The notes below the pieces were generated by a model that was not told the DNA's origin, ran no database searches, and worked only from the letters and a program-made list of their open reading frames with translations. The position numbers were made by a program, and so were the translations under genes. Of a stretch of DNA of 64,000 nt, positions 17,895 to 27,803 are shown piece after piece. The stretch covers positions 7,593,383 to 7,657,382 of the forward strand of contig NZ_CP031320.1 of NCBI RefSeq assembly GCF_003355155.1, in the 5' to 3' direction. This stretch comes from Streptomyces armeniacus. GTDB taxonomy: Bacteria > Actinomycetota > Actinomycetes > Streptomycetales > Streptomycetaceae. Within the stretch, counting starts at the first letter, position 1; each line of letters begins with the position of its first letter.

Positions 17895-18449
17895 TCAGTC
17901 CTCGTCGGACTCGTCCCACCACTCCTCCCAGAACGGCGGGACGAACGCGCCGTCGCGGCACGCCACTACACCCCCGTCGCGGAGGCTGAGCAGCTCCGGC
18001 TGGTCGTCCTCGTACCACCGCTGGTAGCCGAAGAAGGACTCGTCCTCGTGCAGCCGGGCGGCCAGCCAGTCGATCAGCTCGGCCAGTTCCCCGTGCCCGT
18101 CGGGGTGGACCTCCCAACGGCAGGTCAGCGCCCAGCGTTCGCCATAGTGGCCGTCCCCGCGTACGAGGGTCGAGAAGCCGGTGCCGGGCATCTTCGAGGC
18201 GGCGTACGGGCTCCCGTTGTTCCAGGCCGGCTCCGGGAACTCCTTGATCACCCAGTCGCCGTCCTCGTTCAGCTCCCGCTCCTGCTCTTCGTCCAGCAGG
18301 TCGAGCACGTCATTGACGACGATCGTCTTCTCGGTGACGTGTCCGGGCCGCTCTGCCAGACCCAGGTGCCAGCGCAGCCCGGCGAGTTCGGTCCCGGACA
18401 GGTCGCCGCGCAGATTCATCGCCAGCATGACCTCGTGTATGTCAGCCAT
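17895..18449 (-). CDS. hypothetical protein, acidic and Trp-rich
   Basis: This encodes 184 residues, strongly acidic, ending FWEEWWDESDED. It has no signal or membrane helix. I recognise no family; the composition and WxxxLxxRL pattern are like small Streptomyces proteins that follow WXG/DUF1023 loci, where immunity-type proteins are sometimes found. An immunity role is speculation. ATG 18449 has only a weak ribosome site. Confidence 0.6.
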   Translation of the reverse strand: MADIHEVMLAMNLRGDLSGTELAGLRWHLGLAERPGHVTEKTIVVNDVLDLLDEEQERELNEDGDWVIKEFPEPAWNNGSPYAASKMPGTGFSTLVRGDGHYGERWALTCRWEVHPDGHGELAELIDWLAARLHEDESFFGYQRWYEDDQPELLSLRDGGVVACRDGAFVPPFWEEWWDESDED

Positions 18450-18511
18450 GACCGCACGTTATCGGCGGGCACCGACACCGGCCGCACGTGCGGCAGGCCC
18501 CACTCCGCTGT

Positions 18512-19051
18512 CTACCCCGCCGCCTCCCGGGCCGCGGAGAGGGCCAGGTGCCACGGGTAGTCCTCCGGGCGGGACTCGCCCGGCTCGTTCGGTACGAAGC
18601 CGCCGGGGCCGAACAGCACGTGCACGCCCGCGCCGCGCAGGGTGGCGATGCTGGCGCCGAACTGGGGGTGCGTCGCGTACGCCGAGTTCACGCACGGCAT
18701 CACCACCAGCGGCCACCGCTTCCCGATCGCCTCCGCCACCACGGCCGTCACGAAGTTCGGGGTCAGCCCGAGTGCGGCGGCGTTGACCGAGTTCAGGGTG
18801 GCCGGGGCGACGACCAGGACGTGGGCCGGGGGCCAGACGTCGGTGTCGTCGGGGCGGCGGGGAGCGCTGCGGACGGGGCGCCCGGTGAGTTCCTCCAGTT
18901 CGGGCAGCCGTCCGTCGAACCAGTCACGGGCGGTGGGGGTCAGTCCGACGCACACCTCCCAGCCCTGTGCCTGGGCGTCGCGTACGACGCGGCCAATGTC
19001 GAGTACGGGCGGGGCAGCGGTGCCGAAAAGGTACAGAACGCGGGATTCCAT
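18512..19051 (-). CDS. flavoprotein of the HFCD (CoaC/EpiD-like) family
   Basis: This encodes 179 residues. The Rossmann-like fold starts RVLYLFGTAAPPVLD. APATLNSVNAAALG corresponds to the FMN-binding APATANT segment of HFCD flavoproteins, and MPCVNSAYATHP to the conserved PXMNXXMW loop in altered form. The family includes phosphopantothenoylcysteine decarboxylase and peptide-cysteine decarboxylases; this short stand-alone form in Streptomyces has no established substrate. Its start lies inside the end of the LmeA-like frame, a 112-base overlap that is unusually long. Confidence 0.75.
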   Translation of the reverse strand: MESRVLYLFGTAAPPVLDIGRVVRDAQAQGWEVCVGLTPTARDWFDGRLPELEELTGRPVRSAPRRPDDTDVWPPAHVLVVAPATLNSVNAAALGLTPNFVTAVVAEAIGKRWPLVVMPCVNSAYATHPQFGASIATLRGAGVHVLFGPGGFVPNEPGESRPEDYPWHLALSAAREAAG

Positions 19052-20170
19052 GGCGGGCAGTCCACCACAGGCGCCGGTCGGCGCGCGTCCCGTCGGCCGC
19101 GCCCGGGGGGCGGCGCCGGGGGCTCGGCCGCCTTGCCGAAGGGCACGTCGGTGCCGGTGAGGCGGGCACGGACGCCGTCCTTCGACACCGACACGTCCCG
19201 CAGCCGTACGTCGCCGGGCACGTCCGGCAGCTTCATCGCGAGGGACAGCTTCTCGGCCAGCTCCGGCTGGTCAATCCGCTTCAGTCCCTCCAGCAGCGCC
19301 GGTTCGATGCCGATCTGCTGGAGCAGCCAGGGGTGTTCGACGAGGACGTCGAGCATGTTGACCTTCATCATCCGGTCGGTGAAGTCCGTGCCGCCGGTCA
19401 CGCGGTCCAGCTCGGACTCGCTCTCCCGGACCCGCTCGGCGCGGCCGGGACACAGGCCGAAGCGCTCGGCGACCTCGGCGACGCCGAACAGCGCCTTGGC
19501 CACACGTGCGTTGTCCCTGATCCGTTCGGCCACGGGGCGCGCGAGGCGGAGGCCGCCGCGGTCGCCCGGCGTGTACGAGAAGAGGTCCGGCACGACGAGC
19601 CGCATCCGGTCCACGGTCGTGCCCACGCCGTGCTCCCCCGCCCGCGCGAGCTGAGCCCGCGCCCGTACCTTCACCTTCTCACCCGCCACCGACAGCTGGC
19701 CTGCCGCCAGCACGGTGTGCGGTCCGCCCGCCGTGAACTTCACCTGCGGCGTGCCCAACTCCCGGTCCAGGTCGTCGAAGTCGAGCAGCACGTCCCCGTT
19801 CATCCGGCCCAGCACGGCGCCGTCGACGGAGCCGGGCGCATCGCCCAGCAGACGTACGCCGTTGACCTGGCCCTTCACCTGCGCCACGGACACGCGCCCG
19901 GCAGGCATGTCGGGGATCGTGACATCGACGCGGTCCACGCGGTTGTCGGCGAGCTGCGTGAGGAACGGGAAACCCCGGATGTGCACTTCGGGTTCCGCAT
20001 GCAGCTTCAGCGCGCGCTGCTCCTTCTCGGCGGCGGCGTTCTCGGCGTACAGCGCGGCCCAGCGGTCGCCGACGGCGAGGAACGAGCAGCACACCGCACG
20101 CGATGCCCAGCTTCACCGCTCTGCGGACGCGGGAGCGGCGGCGGCTGCGGACGGCCCGCAGATACGGCAT
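18940..20170 (-). pseudogene. LmeA-like DUF2993 lipid-binding protein, frameshifted at the N-terminus
   Basis: The main frame (18940-20094) reads as a DUF2993/LmeA-family envelope protein: IRGFPFLTQLADNRVDRVDV, then VPGDVRLRDVSVSKDGV and LTGTDVPFGK near the usual C-terminus. It lacks the expected membrane anchor. The missing basic start and hydrophobic stretch (MPYLRAVRSRRRSRVRRAVK, then LGIACGVLLV) lie in another frame from ATG 20170, so one base has been lost or gained near 20095-20110. Beyond the normal family end it runs 112 bases into the flavoprotein gene. A real mutation and a base-call error cannot be distinguished here. Confidence 0.65.
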
Positions 20171-20232
20171 GGATTCCTCGTACGGGTGCGGGGGCCGCGG
20201 CTCGTACGGCTCGTACGGCTCGTACCGCGCGC

Positions 20233-20364
20233 CTACCGCGCCCCGACGTCGCGCGTCACACCCCCGTCGACGGCCCGCAGCTTGTCCGGGTTGGCCACGT
20301 TGTGGACGGCCGTGATGCGCCCGTCGGCGTCGCGTCACGCGAGCGCGTCGTCCGCCGCCGCGCG
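20233..20364 (-). pseudogene. C-terminal remnant of an ECF41-type sigma factor
   Basis: Read on the minus strand, this gives ADDALA, a TGA, then RDADGRITAVHNVANPDKLR and a short tail to TAG at 20233-20235. ADDALAW-RD.DGRI.AV.NV.NPDKL is the end of the SnoaL-like domain of ECF41 (SigJ-type) sigma factors; the Trp codon has become TGA. Everything upstream is replaced by the TetR gene, whose stop is at 20365-20367. Only about 43 codons survive. Confidence 0.6.
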
Positions 20365-21003
20365 TCAGCCCGGGGCGTCCTGCTGTACGCCGTCCCGCGG
20401 CGCCTCCTCGAACAGCTGGTCCAGGTGCGCGCGCAGTACGTCCCGCGCCGCGTCCGCCGTACGTTGCCCCACCAGCACGCTGGTGCCCAGCCCGTGGCTG
20501 AGGCTCAGCAGCCGTGCGGCCTCGGTCGCGGCGTCCCGCCGCGGACCCAGGGCACCGTCGCGCCGGGCCCGCCGCAGCACGTCGGTCAACTGCCGTTCCA
20601 GCCGGTCGGGGCCCTCGACGAAGGGCTGCGCGGCCAGTTCGGGATCGGTCATGGCCAGCACCGCGTACGAGATCCACACCAGGTGGAACGCCCGGCTCTC
20701 CGCGTCCGTCGGCAGCGCCTCCGCCAGGAACGCCTCGATGAACTCCTGCGCCGACGGCGCACTCGGCAGCGCGTCCAGCCGGGCCTCCCAGCGCTGGTGG
20801 CTCTGCTGCTCCAGCCGCTCGAGGGCGGCGTGCAGGAGCCGGGCCTTGGTGGCGAAGTAGTACTGCACGAGGTTCAGCGACATGCCCGCCTCGGCGGCGA
20901 CGCCGCGCATGGTCACCGCGTGCAGCCCTTCGCGGGCGGCCACGCGCACCAGGGCGTCGGTGATGTGCGCGCGGCGCTGGGTGTGGTCGACGCGCTTCGG
21001 CAC
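20365..21003 (-). CDS. TetR-family transcriptional regulator
   Basis: This encodes 212 residues with an N-terminal TetR DNA-binding domain (residues about 8-55: ITDALVRVAAREGLHAVTMRGVAAEAG, with the helix-turn-helix ending SLNLVQYYF) and a helical ligand-binding domain similar to BetI/PfmR-type regulators. The ATG follows GGGAGGAG. Targets are not evident; it is separated from the kdp genes by the MITE-like element and is not divergent from a clear partner. Confidence 0.9.
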   Translation of the reverse strand: MPKRVDHTQRRAHITDALVRVAAREGLHAVTMRGVAAEAGMSLNLVQYYFATKARLLHAALERLEQQSHQRWEARLDALPSAPSAQEFIEAFLAEALPTDAESRAFHLVWISYAVLAMTDPELAAQPFVEGPDRLERQLTDVLRRARRDGALGPRRDAATEAARLLSLSHGLGTSVLVGQRTADAARDVLRAHLDQLFEEAPRDGVQQDAPG

Positions 21004-21395
21004 CTTTGCTCCTCCCGGGCGGCGGCGCGCCGCCCGTTTTCACCGTACCGCCGTACGACGACCCCGTCCGCCCACCCAAGCCCGTCCGGCGATTGAGGAC
21101 GACCCCCGGCCACGACGGACCCGCCGGTGGCCACACCGCCACACGACCACCCACTCCCGAGCGGCCGCTCCCGTCCGTCCTCAACCGCCGGACGGGCTTG
21201 GGTGGGTGGCTGGACGGGCTTGGGCAAGTGGCAGGGCCAGGTGGGTGGTTGGACGGGGTGCTCAGGAGGGCTCGGCTGACCAGCCGCGCAGTGCCGTGTC
21301 CGCGAGCACCTCGGCCAGCGCGCCGTGCACGCGGGCGGGGGGTCGTTTCGGCTGTTTCCTGGGCGGGTCAGAACAACCGATCCCAGGGAGTACAG
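21004..21395. other. intergenic region with MITE-like element and kdp leader
   Basis: The 390 bases hold the hairpin element at 21071-21207 and then the leader of the kdp operon. A minus-strand frame at 21262-21330 reads like a protein C-terminus (HGALAEVLADTALRGWSAEP) and may be a gene remnant. No promoter is obvious; a GGGAG ribosome site precedes 21396. Confidence 0.5.
21071..21207. repeat. MITE-like dispersed hairpin element, copy 1
   Basis: Arms of about 30 bases (21071-21101 and 21176-21207) are inverted repeats containing CAAGCCCGTCCGGCGATTGA and its complement, with one mismatch. The about 75-base interior is also shared, in opposite orientation, with the copy at 60143-60274. The arms are found widely in Streptomyces intergenic DNA. 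No open frame lies inside. Confidence 0.75.
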
Positions 21396-21479
21396 ATGGC
21401 CGACCTGGCCTTTGTCGCGGTCACCGTCGCGGTGTTCGCGCTCGTGGCGCTCGTCGCCAGAGGGGTGGGCCGGCTGTGA
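21396..21479 (+). CDS. 27-residue membrane peptide at the head of the kdp operon
   Basis: This encodes 27 residues, one hydrophobic helix (LAFVAVTVAVFALVALVA) ending RGVGRL, behind GGGAG. Its stop overlaps the kdpF start (GTGA). Similar tiny proteins precede kdpF in other actinomycetes as I recall them. It probably associates with the Kdp complex or membrane but has no established role. Confidence 0.6.
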   Translation: MADLAFVAVTVAVFALVALVARGVGRL

Positions 21480-21574
21480 GCGCCGGGACCGCCGAGAACG
21501 TCGTCGGGCTCGTGGTGGCCGGCGCGCTGCTGGTGTACCTCGTCGTCGCGCTCCTCTTCGCCGAGAGGTTCTAG
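21476..21574 (+). CDS. kdpF: KdpF subunit of the Kdp K+-ATPase
   Basis: This 32-residue single-helix protein (NVVGLVVAGALLVYLVVALL, ending FAERF) matches KdpF, which stabilises the KdpABC complex. GTG 21476 overlaps the preceding stop, and kdpA starts seven bases after its stop. Length and position agree with KdpF of other bacteria (about 29 residues). Confidence 0.85.
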   Translation: MSAGTAENVVGLVVAGALLVYLVVALLFAERF

Positions 21575-21580
21575 CGCGCG

Positions 21581-23242
21581 ATGAACCAGACCACCGCCGA
21601 CGTGCTCCAGATGTCCGCGCTGATCACCGCGCTCGCCCTGGTGCACCGCCCGTTCGGCGACTACATGGCCGCCGTCTACACCTCCCCCAGGCACCTGCGT
21701 GCCGAGCGCTGGATCTACCGCTGCGTCGGCGTCGATCCCGACGCCGAGCTGCGCTGGCCCGCGTATCTGCGCGGGGTGCTCGCCTTCTCCGCCGTGAGCC
21801 TGCTGTTCCTGTACGGGCTGCAGCGCGTGCAGGACCGGCTGCCGCTGTCGCTGGGCTTCGCGGCGATCTCGCCGGACCAGGCGTTCAACACGGCCGCCTC
21901 GTTCGTGTCCAACACCAACTGGCAGTCGTACGCCGGTGAGTCGGCCATGGGCCATCTCGTCCAGACCGGCGGGCTGGCCGTGCAGAACTTCCTGTCCGCC
22001 GCCGTCGGCATGGCCGTCGCCGTCGCGCTCGTACGGGGCTTCGCCCGCTCCCGTACCGGCGAACTGGGCAACTTCTGGGCGGACCTGGTGCGCGGCACCG
22101 TACGGATCCTGCTGCCTGTCGCCGCTGTGGCCGCCGTCGTACTGGTCGCGACGGGCGCCGTCCAGAACTTCGCGTCGCCGCAGGAGATCCAGACCGTCTC
22201 CGGCGGGAGTACGCACGTCAGCGGCGGCGCCGTGGCGTCGCAGGAGGCGATCAAGGACCTGGGCACGAACGGCGGCGGGTTCTTCAACGCCAACTCCTCG
22301 CACCCCTTCGAGAACCCCGGCGGCGTCTCGAACCTGCTGGAGATCTTCCTGCTGCTGGTCATCCCGTTCTCGCTGCCGCGCACCTTCGGCAGGCTGGTGG
22401 GGAGCGCGCGCCAGGGGTACGCGATCGTGGCCGCGATGGGCGTGATCTGGTTCGCGGGCGTCGTCGCGGTCACGGTCACGGAGTACGCGCACCCGGGCAC
22501 CGCCGCGCAGTTGGCGGGCGGTGCGATGGAGGGCAAGGAGCAGCGCTTCGGGGAGGGCGGGTCGTCGCTGTTCGCGGTGTCCACGACGATGACGTCGACC
22601 GGCTCCGTCAACTCCTTCCACGACTCGTTCAGCGGCCTCTCCGGCGGCGTACTGCTGCTGGGCATGATGCTCGGCGAGATCGCGCCGGGCGGTGTCGGCT
22701 CCGGGCTGTACGGGATGCTGGTGCTGGCCGTGATCGCGGTGTTCGTCGCGGGACTGATGGTGGGCCGTACGCCCGAGTACCTGGGCAAGAAGATCGGCAC
22801 CCGCGAGATCAAGCTCGCCGCGTGCTACCTGCTCATCACCCCGGCCCTGGCCCTCGGGGGTACGGCGCTCGCGATGGCGCTGCCCGACGGCGAGCGGGCG
22901 ATGACCAACACGGGGGCGCACGGCTTCTCCGAGGTGCTCTACGCGTACACCTCCGGCTCCAACAACAACGGCAGCGCCTTCGCCGGCTTCGGCGCGGACA
23001 CCCCGTTCTTCAACACCACGATCGGCCTGTGCATGCTGCTCGGCCGCTTCCTGCCGATGGTGTTCGTCCTGGCGCTGGCCGGGTCGCTGGCCCGGCAGTC
23101 GCCCGTACCGGAGACGGCCGGCACCCTGCGCACCGGGAAGCCCCTGTTCACGGGGCTGCTGGTGGGGGCCGCGCTGATCATCTCCGGTCTCACGTTCTTC
23201 CCGGCGCTCGCGCTGGGGCCGCTCGCGGAAGGTCTCGCCTGA
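21581..23242 (+). CDS. kdpA: KdpA, K+-translocating subunit of the Kdp ATPase
   Basis: This 553-residue, about ten-helix membrane protein forms the selectivity filter and K+ pore of the high-affinity Kdp pump. Signature segments are present: [38 protein letters not shown] and [14 protein letters not shown], each a filter loop of the pseudo-fourfold pore. Length matches the family. Its stop overlaps the kdpB start by one base. Expression in this family usually responds to K+ limitation, though kdpDE is not next to it here. Confidence 0.97.
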   Translation: MNQTTADVLQMSALITALALVHRPFGDYMAAVYTSPRHLRAERWIYRCVGVDPDAELRWPAYLRGVLAFSAVSLLFLYGLQRVQDRLPLSLGFAAISPDQAFNTAASFVSNTNWQSYAGESAMGHLVQTGGLAVQNFLSAAVGMAVAVALVRGFARSRTGELGNFWADLVRGTVRILLPVAAVAAVVLVATGAVQNFASPQEIQTVSGGSTHVSGGAVASQEAIKDLGTNGGGFFNANSSHPFENPGGVSNLLEIFLLLVIPFSLPRTFGRLVGSARQGYAIVAAMGVIWFAGVVAVTVTEYAHPGTAAQLAGGAMEGKEQRFGEGGSSLFAVSTTMTSTGSVNSFHDSFSGLSGGVLLLGMMLGEIAPGGVGSGLYGMLVLAVIAVFVAGLMVGRTPEYLGKKIGTREIKLAACYLLITPALALGGTALAMALPDGERAMTNTGAHGFSEVLYAYTSGSNNNGSAFAGFGADTPFFNTTIGLCMLLGRFLPMVFVLALAGSLARQSPVPETAGTLRTGKPLFTGLLVGAALIISGLTFFPALALGPLAEGLA

Positions 23243-25356
23243 TGTCCACCACCACCCCCGTACGGCCGGAGCCGGAGCGTACGCGTCCGGGCGGCGCCCG
23301 TACGGCCGAGGGCGACGGCCGGGTCGCCGGCGGCCTGTTCGACCCGCGGCTGCTGCTGCGGTCGGTGCCGGACGCCTTCCGGAAGCTCGATCCGCGGCTG
23401 CTGGTGCGGTCGCCCGTGATGTTCGTGGTCGAGGCCGGTTCGGTGGTCACGACGGTGCTGGCCGTACGCGACCCCGGCGACTGGTTCGGCTGGGCCATCG
23501 CGGGCTGGCTCTGGCTGACGGTCCTGTTCGCGAACCTGGCGGAGGCCGTCGCGGAGGGCCGGGGCCGTGCGCAGGCCGACACGCTGCGGCAGGCCCGTAC
23601 GGAGGCGGTCGCACGGCGGCTCACTGACGGCGCCGGCGAGGAGCGCGTGCCCGGCACGGAACTGCGGGTCGGGGACCGGGTCGTGTGCGAGGCGGGCGAC
23701 GTCATACCGGGCGACGGGGATGTGGTGGAGGGCGTCGCCGCCGTCGACGAGTCGGCCATCACGGGCGAATCGGCCCCGGTGATACGGGAGTCGGGCGGCG
23801 ACCGTTCGGCGGTGACCGGCGGCACGAAGGTGCTCTCGGACCGGATCACCGTACGGGTGACGGCGCGGCCCGGCGAGACGTTCCTCGACCGGATGATCGC
23901 GCTCGTGGAGGGCGCTGCCCGGCAGAAGACGCCGAACGAGATCGCCCTGAACATCCTGCTGGCCTCTCTCACCGTCATCTTCCTGCTGGCCGTGGTGACG
24001 CTGCAGCCCTTCGCGGTGTACGCGGGCGCCGGGCAGTCCCTCGTCGTGCTGTGCGCGCTGTTGGTGTGCCTCATACCGACGACGATCGGGGCGCTGCTGG
24101 CCGCCATCGGCATCGCGGGCATGGACCGGCTCGTGCAGCGCAACGTCCTGGCCACGTCCGGGCGGGCCGTCGAGGCGGCGGGCGACGTGTCGACGCTGCT
24201 GCTCGACAAGACCGGCACGATCACCCTCGGGGACCGGCAGGCCACCGAGTTCGTCCCGGCCGACGGCGTCACGGCGGCCGAACTGGCGGACGCCGCGCAG
24301 CTGTCGTCGCTCGCCGACGAGACGCCCGAGGGGCGTTCGGTGGTGGTGCTGGCGAAGGAGCGGTACGGGCTGCGGGAGCGGCACGAGGGCGAACTGGCGC
24401 ACGCGGAGTGGGTGCCGTTTACCGCCGGTACGCGCATGTCCGGGGTCGACGTGGACGGCGTACGGGTGCGCAAGGGCGCGGCCGCCGCGGTCACCGCGTG
24501 GGCGGAGGAGCGGGGCGCGCGTACGGGCGAGGAGGTGCGCGCCGCGTGCGACCGGATCTCGGCGGCGGGTGGCACGCCGCTGGTGGTCGCGCGCGCGGAG
24601 GGGGAGGCGGGCGCGCGGGTGCTGGGCGCCGTCCACCTCAAGGACGTCGTGAAGGACGGCATGCGTGAACGCTTCGCCGAGCTGCGCCGCATGGGCATCC
24701 GCACCGTGATGATCACCGGCGACAACCCGCTGACGGCGCGGGCCATCGCGGCCGAGGCGGGCGTCGACGACTTCCTCGCCGAGGCCACGCCCGAGGACAA
24801 GCTGGCGCTCATACGGCGCGAGCAGGCGGGCGGCAAGCTCGTGGCGATGACCGGCGACGGCACGAACGACGCGCCCGCCCTCGCGCAGGCGGACGTCGGG
24901 GTCGCCATGAACACCGGCACCTCCGCCGCCAAGGAGGCCGGGAACATGGTCGACCTCGACTTGGACCCGACGAAGCTCATCGACATCGTCGAGATCGGCA
25001 AGCAACTCCTCATCACCCGGGGCGCGTTGACGACGTTCTCGATCGCGAACGACGTCGCGAAGTACTTCGCGATCATCCCGGCGATGTTCGCTGCGGCCCA
25101 TCCCGGCCTGGACAGGCTGAACGTCATGGGCCTCGCGAGCCCCGAGTCGGCGATCCTCTCCGCGGTCGTCTTCAACGCGCTGGTCATTGTGGCGCTCGTG
25201 CCGCTCGCCCTGCGCGGCGTGCGCTACCGCGCCCTCTCCGCCGACCGGCTGCTGCGGCGCAACCTGGCCGTCTTCGGACTCGGCGGCCTCGTCGCCCCGT
25301 TCCTCGGCATCAAGCTCATCGACCTGCTCGTCTCGCTCATCCCGGGGATCGGGTGA
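23242..25356 (+). CDS. kdpB: KdpB, catalytic P-type ATPase subunit
   Basis: This 704-residue P1A-type ATPase powers K+ uptake with KdpA and KdpC. Diagnostic motifs are intact: TGES in the actuator domain, the phosphorylation site [10 protein letters not shown], and [19 protein letters not shown] in the hinge. TMs occur in the usual 3 + 4 pattern. The ATG overlaps the kdpA stop and its own stop overlaps the kdpC start, so subunits are made in fixed ratio. Confidence 0.97.
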   Translation: MSTTTPVRPEPERTRPGGARTAEGDGRVAGGLFDPRLLLRSVPDAFRKLDPRLLVRSPVMFVVEAGSVVTTVLAVRDPGDWFGWAIAGWLWLTVLFANLAEAVAEGRGRAQADTLRQARTEAVARRLTDGAGEERVPGTELRVGDRVVCEAGDVIPGDGDVVEGVAAVDESAITGESAPVIRESGGDRSAVTGGTKVLSDRITVRVTARPGETFLDRMIALVEGAARQKTPNEIALNILLASLTVIFLLAVVTLQPFAVYAGAGQSLVVLCALLVCLIPTTIGALLAAIGIAGMDRLVQRNVLATSGRAVEAAGDVSTLLLDKTGTITLGDRQATEFVPADGVTAAELADAAQLSSLADETPEGRSVVVLAKERYGLRERHEGELAHAEWVPFTAGTRMSGVDVDGVRVRKGAAAAVTAWAEERGARTGEEVRAACDRISAAGGTPLVVARAEGEAGARVLGAVHLKDVVKDGMRERFAELRRMGIRTVMITGDNPLTARAIAAEAGVDDFLAEATPEDKLALIRREQAGGKLVAMTGDGTNDAPALAQADVGVAMNTGTSAAKEAGNMVDLDLDPTKLIDIVEIGKQLLITRGALTTFSIANDVAKYFAIIPAMFAAAHPGLDRLNVMGLASPESAILSAVVFNALVIVALVPLALRGVRYRALSADRLLRRNLAVFGLGGLVAPFLGIKLIDLLVSLIPGIG

Positions 25357-25970
25357 CCACCATGCACACGTCCGTACGCACCTCAGGCCGGCTGCTGTGG
25401 GCGGCGCTCCGCGCGCTGCTCGTCCTCACCGCCGTCACCGGCGTCCTCTACCCGCTGGCCGTCACCGGCATCGCGCAGACCGCGTTCCACGACAGGGCCA
25501 ACGGCTCGATCGTCACGGACGGCGGCCGGGAGGCCGGGTCGTCGCTCATCGGGCAGAGCTGGAACGGCAGGGACGGCGAGCCCGACCCGCGCTGGTTCCA
25601 GGGCCGCCCGTCGAACAGCGCGTACGACGCCCTGAGCACCGGTTCCAGCCAACTCGGTGCGAGCGACCGGCGGCTGGTGGCGGCCGTACGCGAAGCGCGG
25701 GCGAAGGTCGCCGCGTTCAACGGGGTACGGGCCTCCGACGTGCCGGCGGACGCCGTCACCGGCTCGTCCTCGGCGATCGACCCGCACATCTCGCCGGAGT
25801 ACGCGCGCCTCCAGGCCGACCGGGTGGCGCGGGCCAACGGGCTGGCCGCGGCGGACGTACGGAAGCTTGTCGCGGAGCACACCGAGGGCCGCGCGGCCGG
25901 ATTCCTGGGGCAGCCGCACGTCAACGTGCTGGAGCTGAACCTGGCGGTGCGCGGAATCGCCGGGCGCTGA
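25353..25970 (+). CDS. kdpC: KdpC subunit of the Kdp K+-ATPase
   Basis: This 205-residue protein has one N-terminal membrane helix ([20 protein letters not shown]) and an extracytoplasmic domain with [15 protein letters not shown] and [15 protein letters not shown], the KdpC hallmarks. GTG 25353 overlaps the kdpB stop. It completes the kdpFABC operon. No sensor kinase or response regulator follows; the next gene is an HTH/TPR-type regulator on the same strand. Confidence 0.96.
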   Translation: MTTMHTSVRTSGRLLWAALRALLVLTAVTGVLYPLAVTGIAQTAFHDRANGSIVTDGGREAGSSLIGQSWNGRDGEPDPRWFQGRPSNSAYDALSTGSSQLGASDRRLVAAVREARAKVAAFNGVRASDVPADAVTGSSSAIDPHISPEYARLQADRVARANGLAAADVRKLVAEHTEGRAAGFLGQPHVNVLELNLAVRGIAGR

Positions 25971-26115
25971 CCGCCGCCCGCCAAACGTCACTTGAAGAGG
26001 TGACCTGGCGACTCCCTACCAGGCACGACGGGCATACCGGTGGCGAAGAGTGAAGGAAGGAAGACTCAACGCGTTCGGGGGACCCTCTCTCCTCCGCGTT
26101 CGCAGGAGGCGAAGA

Positions 26116-27660
26116 GTGCCTGAACACCGTGCGGAGAACGACTCTTTGCGCAGGCTGATCTCGGCCGCCGACTGGACGTACGAGGCGCTGGCCAGGGCCG
26201 TCAACGCCCTGGGCGCGGAGAACGGCGTCGAACTGCGTTACGACCGCACGTCGGTGGCGCACTGGCTCGCGGGTTCGCTGCCGCGCGCCCCGGCGCGCGC
26301 CATCCTGTCCGAGGCGTTCTCGCGGCGGCTGGGCCGCCCCGTGTCCCTTGCGGACCTCGGGATGGGCCCCGCGGCGCCCGGCGGCGGCGAGGGCGCGGCG
26401 CAGGTGCCGCCGGGCGAGGCTGCGCCGGGCGACGCCGAGCAGGTGGTGACGCGGCTGGCCGCCCTGTGCGGCATGGACGCGGACCCGCCGCGCCGGGAGC
26501 TGCTGCGGGCGTCGCTGTTCAGCGTCGCCGGGCTGGACGTGTCGGCGTGGCAGGAACGTATCGACCAGCAGCGGGCGGCGGCCCGCCAGGGCCACCGGCA
26601 GGACCACCGGCAGGGCCCCCGCGAGGACGCTCCGGCTGCGGACGCCGCACCGGAGGGCGCGGGGGACGGCGTACGGGACGGCGTACGGGACGGCGCGGCG
26701 GACGGCGAGCGCGCCCGCGAGGCCGAACGGATGCGCGCCGCCACGGAGTTCTTCCACCGGGCGGGCGACCTGGGCGGGCGCTACGGCCGCAGCGCCCTCG
26801 TCACACACCTCAGGGACGACGTCGTGCCGCGGCTGCACAACGGCGCACGCGGCAGCGTCCGGCAGGAGCTGCTGGGGGAGGCCGCGCACCTGGTGCACGT
26901 GCTCGCGCTCAAGTACGCCGACGACCTCCAGCACGGCGTCGCGCAGCACTACTTCCGCACCGCCCTCCAGCTCGCCGCCGAGGGCGGCGACCCCACCGCG
27001 TACGCCATCGTGCTGCGCGGGATGAGCGCGCACGCGCTCGAGGTGGGGCACGGGGGCGCGGCGCTGCGCATAGCTGTGGACGCGGCGCGCACGGCGCCGG
27101 ACGGGGCGCCCGGACACGTACGGGCGCTGCTGCACGTCCAGTTGGCGCTGGCGCAGGCCGCGGCCGGCGACCCGCGGGAGGCCGCGGACTCGCTCAGCAC
27201 CGCCGAGCGGCACCACGAGAGCGTGCCGGAGGAGCCGGAGGAGCCGGAGAAGTCGGAGGAGTCGGAAAAGGGAGCCGCGGAGCGGCGGGGGCTGTGCGGC
27301 GCGTACGTCGTCTCGTCGTTCCACTTCCACCGCGGGCGTACGCTCGCCGCGCTGGGCGACCGTACGGGCGCACTCGCCGCGCTGCGCCGCGCCTGGGGGA
27401 CCTGCCCGGCGACCTCGTACTGCGCGCGGGCGCTGACGCAGGCGGAGATCGCGCGGCTGTCGCTGCGGCAGGGCGCGCTGGAGGCGGCGTGCACCGCGTG
27501 GCACCGCTTCCTCGACGACTACCTCCACCTCGACTCCGGGCGCGCCGACCGCGCCCTGGCGCAGCTGCGCGGCGAACTGCGGACGCACCGGGCGCACCGC
27601 TCCGTGCGCCGGCTCCTGCACCGGGCGGACGCGGCGGCGCGCCGGGAGCGGCGCGCGTGA
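26116..27660 (+). CDS. HTH regulator with TPR-like C-terminal domain
   Basis: This encodes 514 residues. The N-terminal segment (LRRLISAADWTYEALARAVN ... YDRTSVAHWLAG) is a helix-turn-helix of the type found in Streptomyces regulatory proteins with helical sensor domains; residues about 230-510 are TPR-like helices (HYFRTALQLAAEGGD, LLHVQLALAQAAAGD, AGALAALRRAW-like repeats). A Glu-rich linker and a GDGVRDGVRDG repeat interrupt it. GTG 26116 is chosen for the GGAGG six bases upstream. It may govern sporulation or local genes; no target is evident. It lies 145 bases after kdpC. Confidence 0.75.
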   Translation: MPEHRAENDSLRRLISAADWTYEALARAVNALGAENGVELRYDRTSVAHWLAGSLPRAPARAILSEAFSRRLGRPVSLADLGMGPAAPGGGEGAAQVPPGEAAPGDAEQVVTRLAALCGMDADPPRRELLRASLFSVAGLDVSAWQERIDQQRAAARQGHRQDHRQGPREDAPAADAAPEGAGDGVRDGVRDGAADGERAREAERMRAATEFFHRAGDLGGRYGRSALVTHLRDDVVPRLHNGARGSVRQELLGEAAHLVHVLALKYADDLQHGVAQHYFRTALQLAAEGGDPTAYAIVLRGMSAHALEVGHGGAALRIAVDAARTAPDGAPGHVRALLHVQLALAQAAAGDPREAADSLSTAERHHESVPEEPEEPEKSEESEKGAAERRGLCGAYVVSSFHFHRGRTLAALGDRTGALAALRRAWGTCPATSYCARALTQAEIARLSLRQGALEAACTAWHRFLDDYLHLDSGRADRALAQLRGELRTHRAHRSVRRLLHRADAAARRERRA

Positions 27661-27803
27661 ACGGGCGCCGCGCACAACACGTTCAACACCCGCGCCACGC
27701 GCCGCGCGCATGAAGGCGCGCCCCGCTGCCGACGTACTCAAGTGACAGACCGGCATTCGGAACCGCCGCGCAGGCGGGGCCACACACTCAGGAGAGTGCG
27801 CGC

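Noticed and set aside
21262-21330. Short minus-strand sequence resembling a protein C-terminus
   Set aside because: Only about 22 residues and no identifiable family; kept only as a possible remnant.
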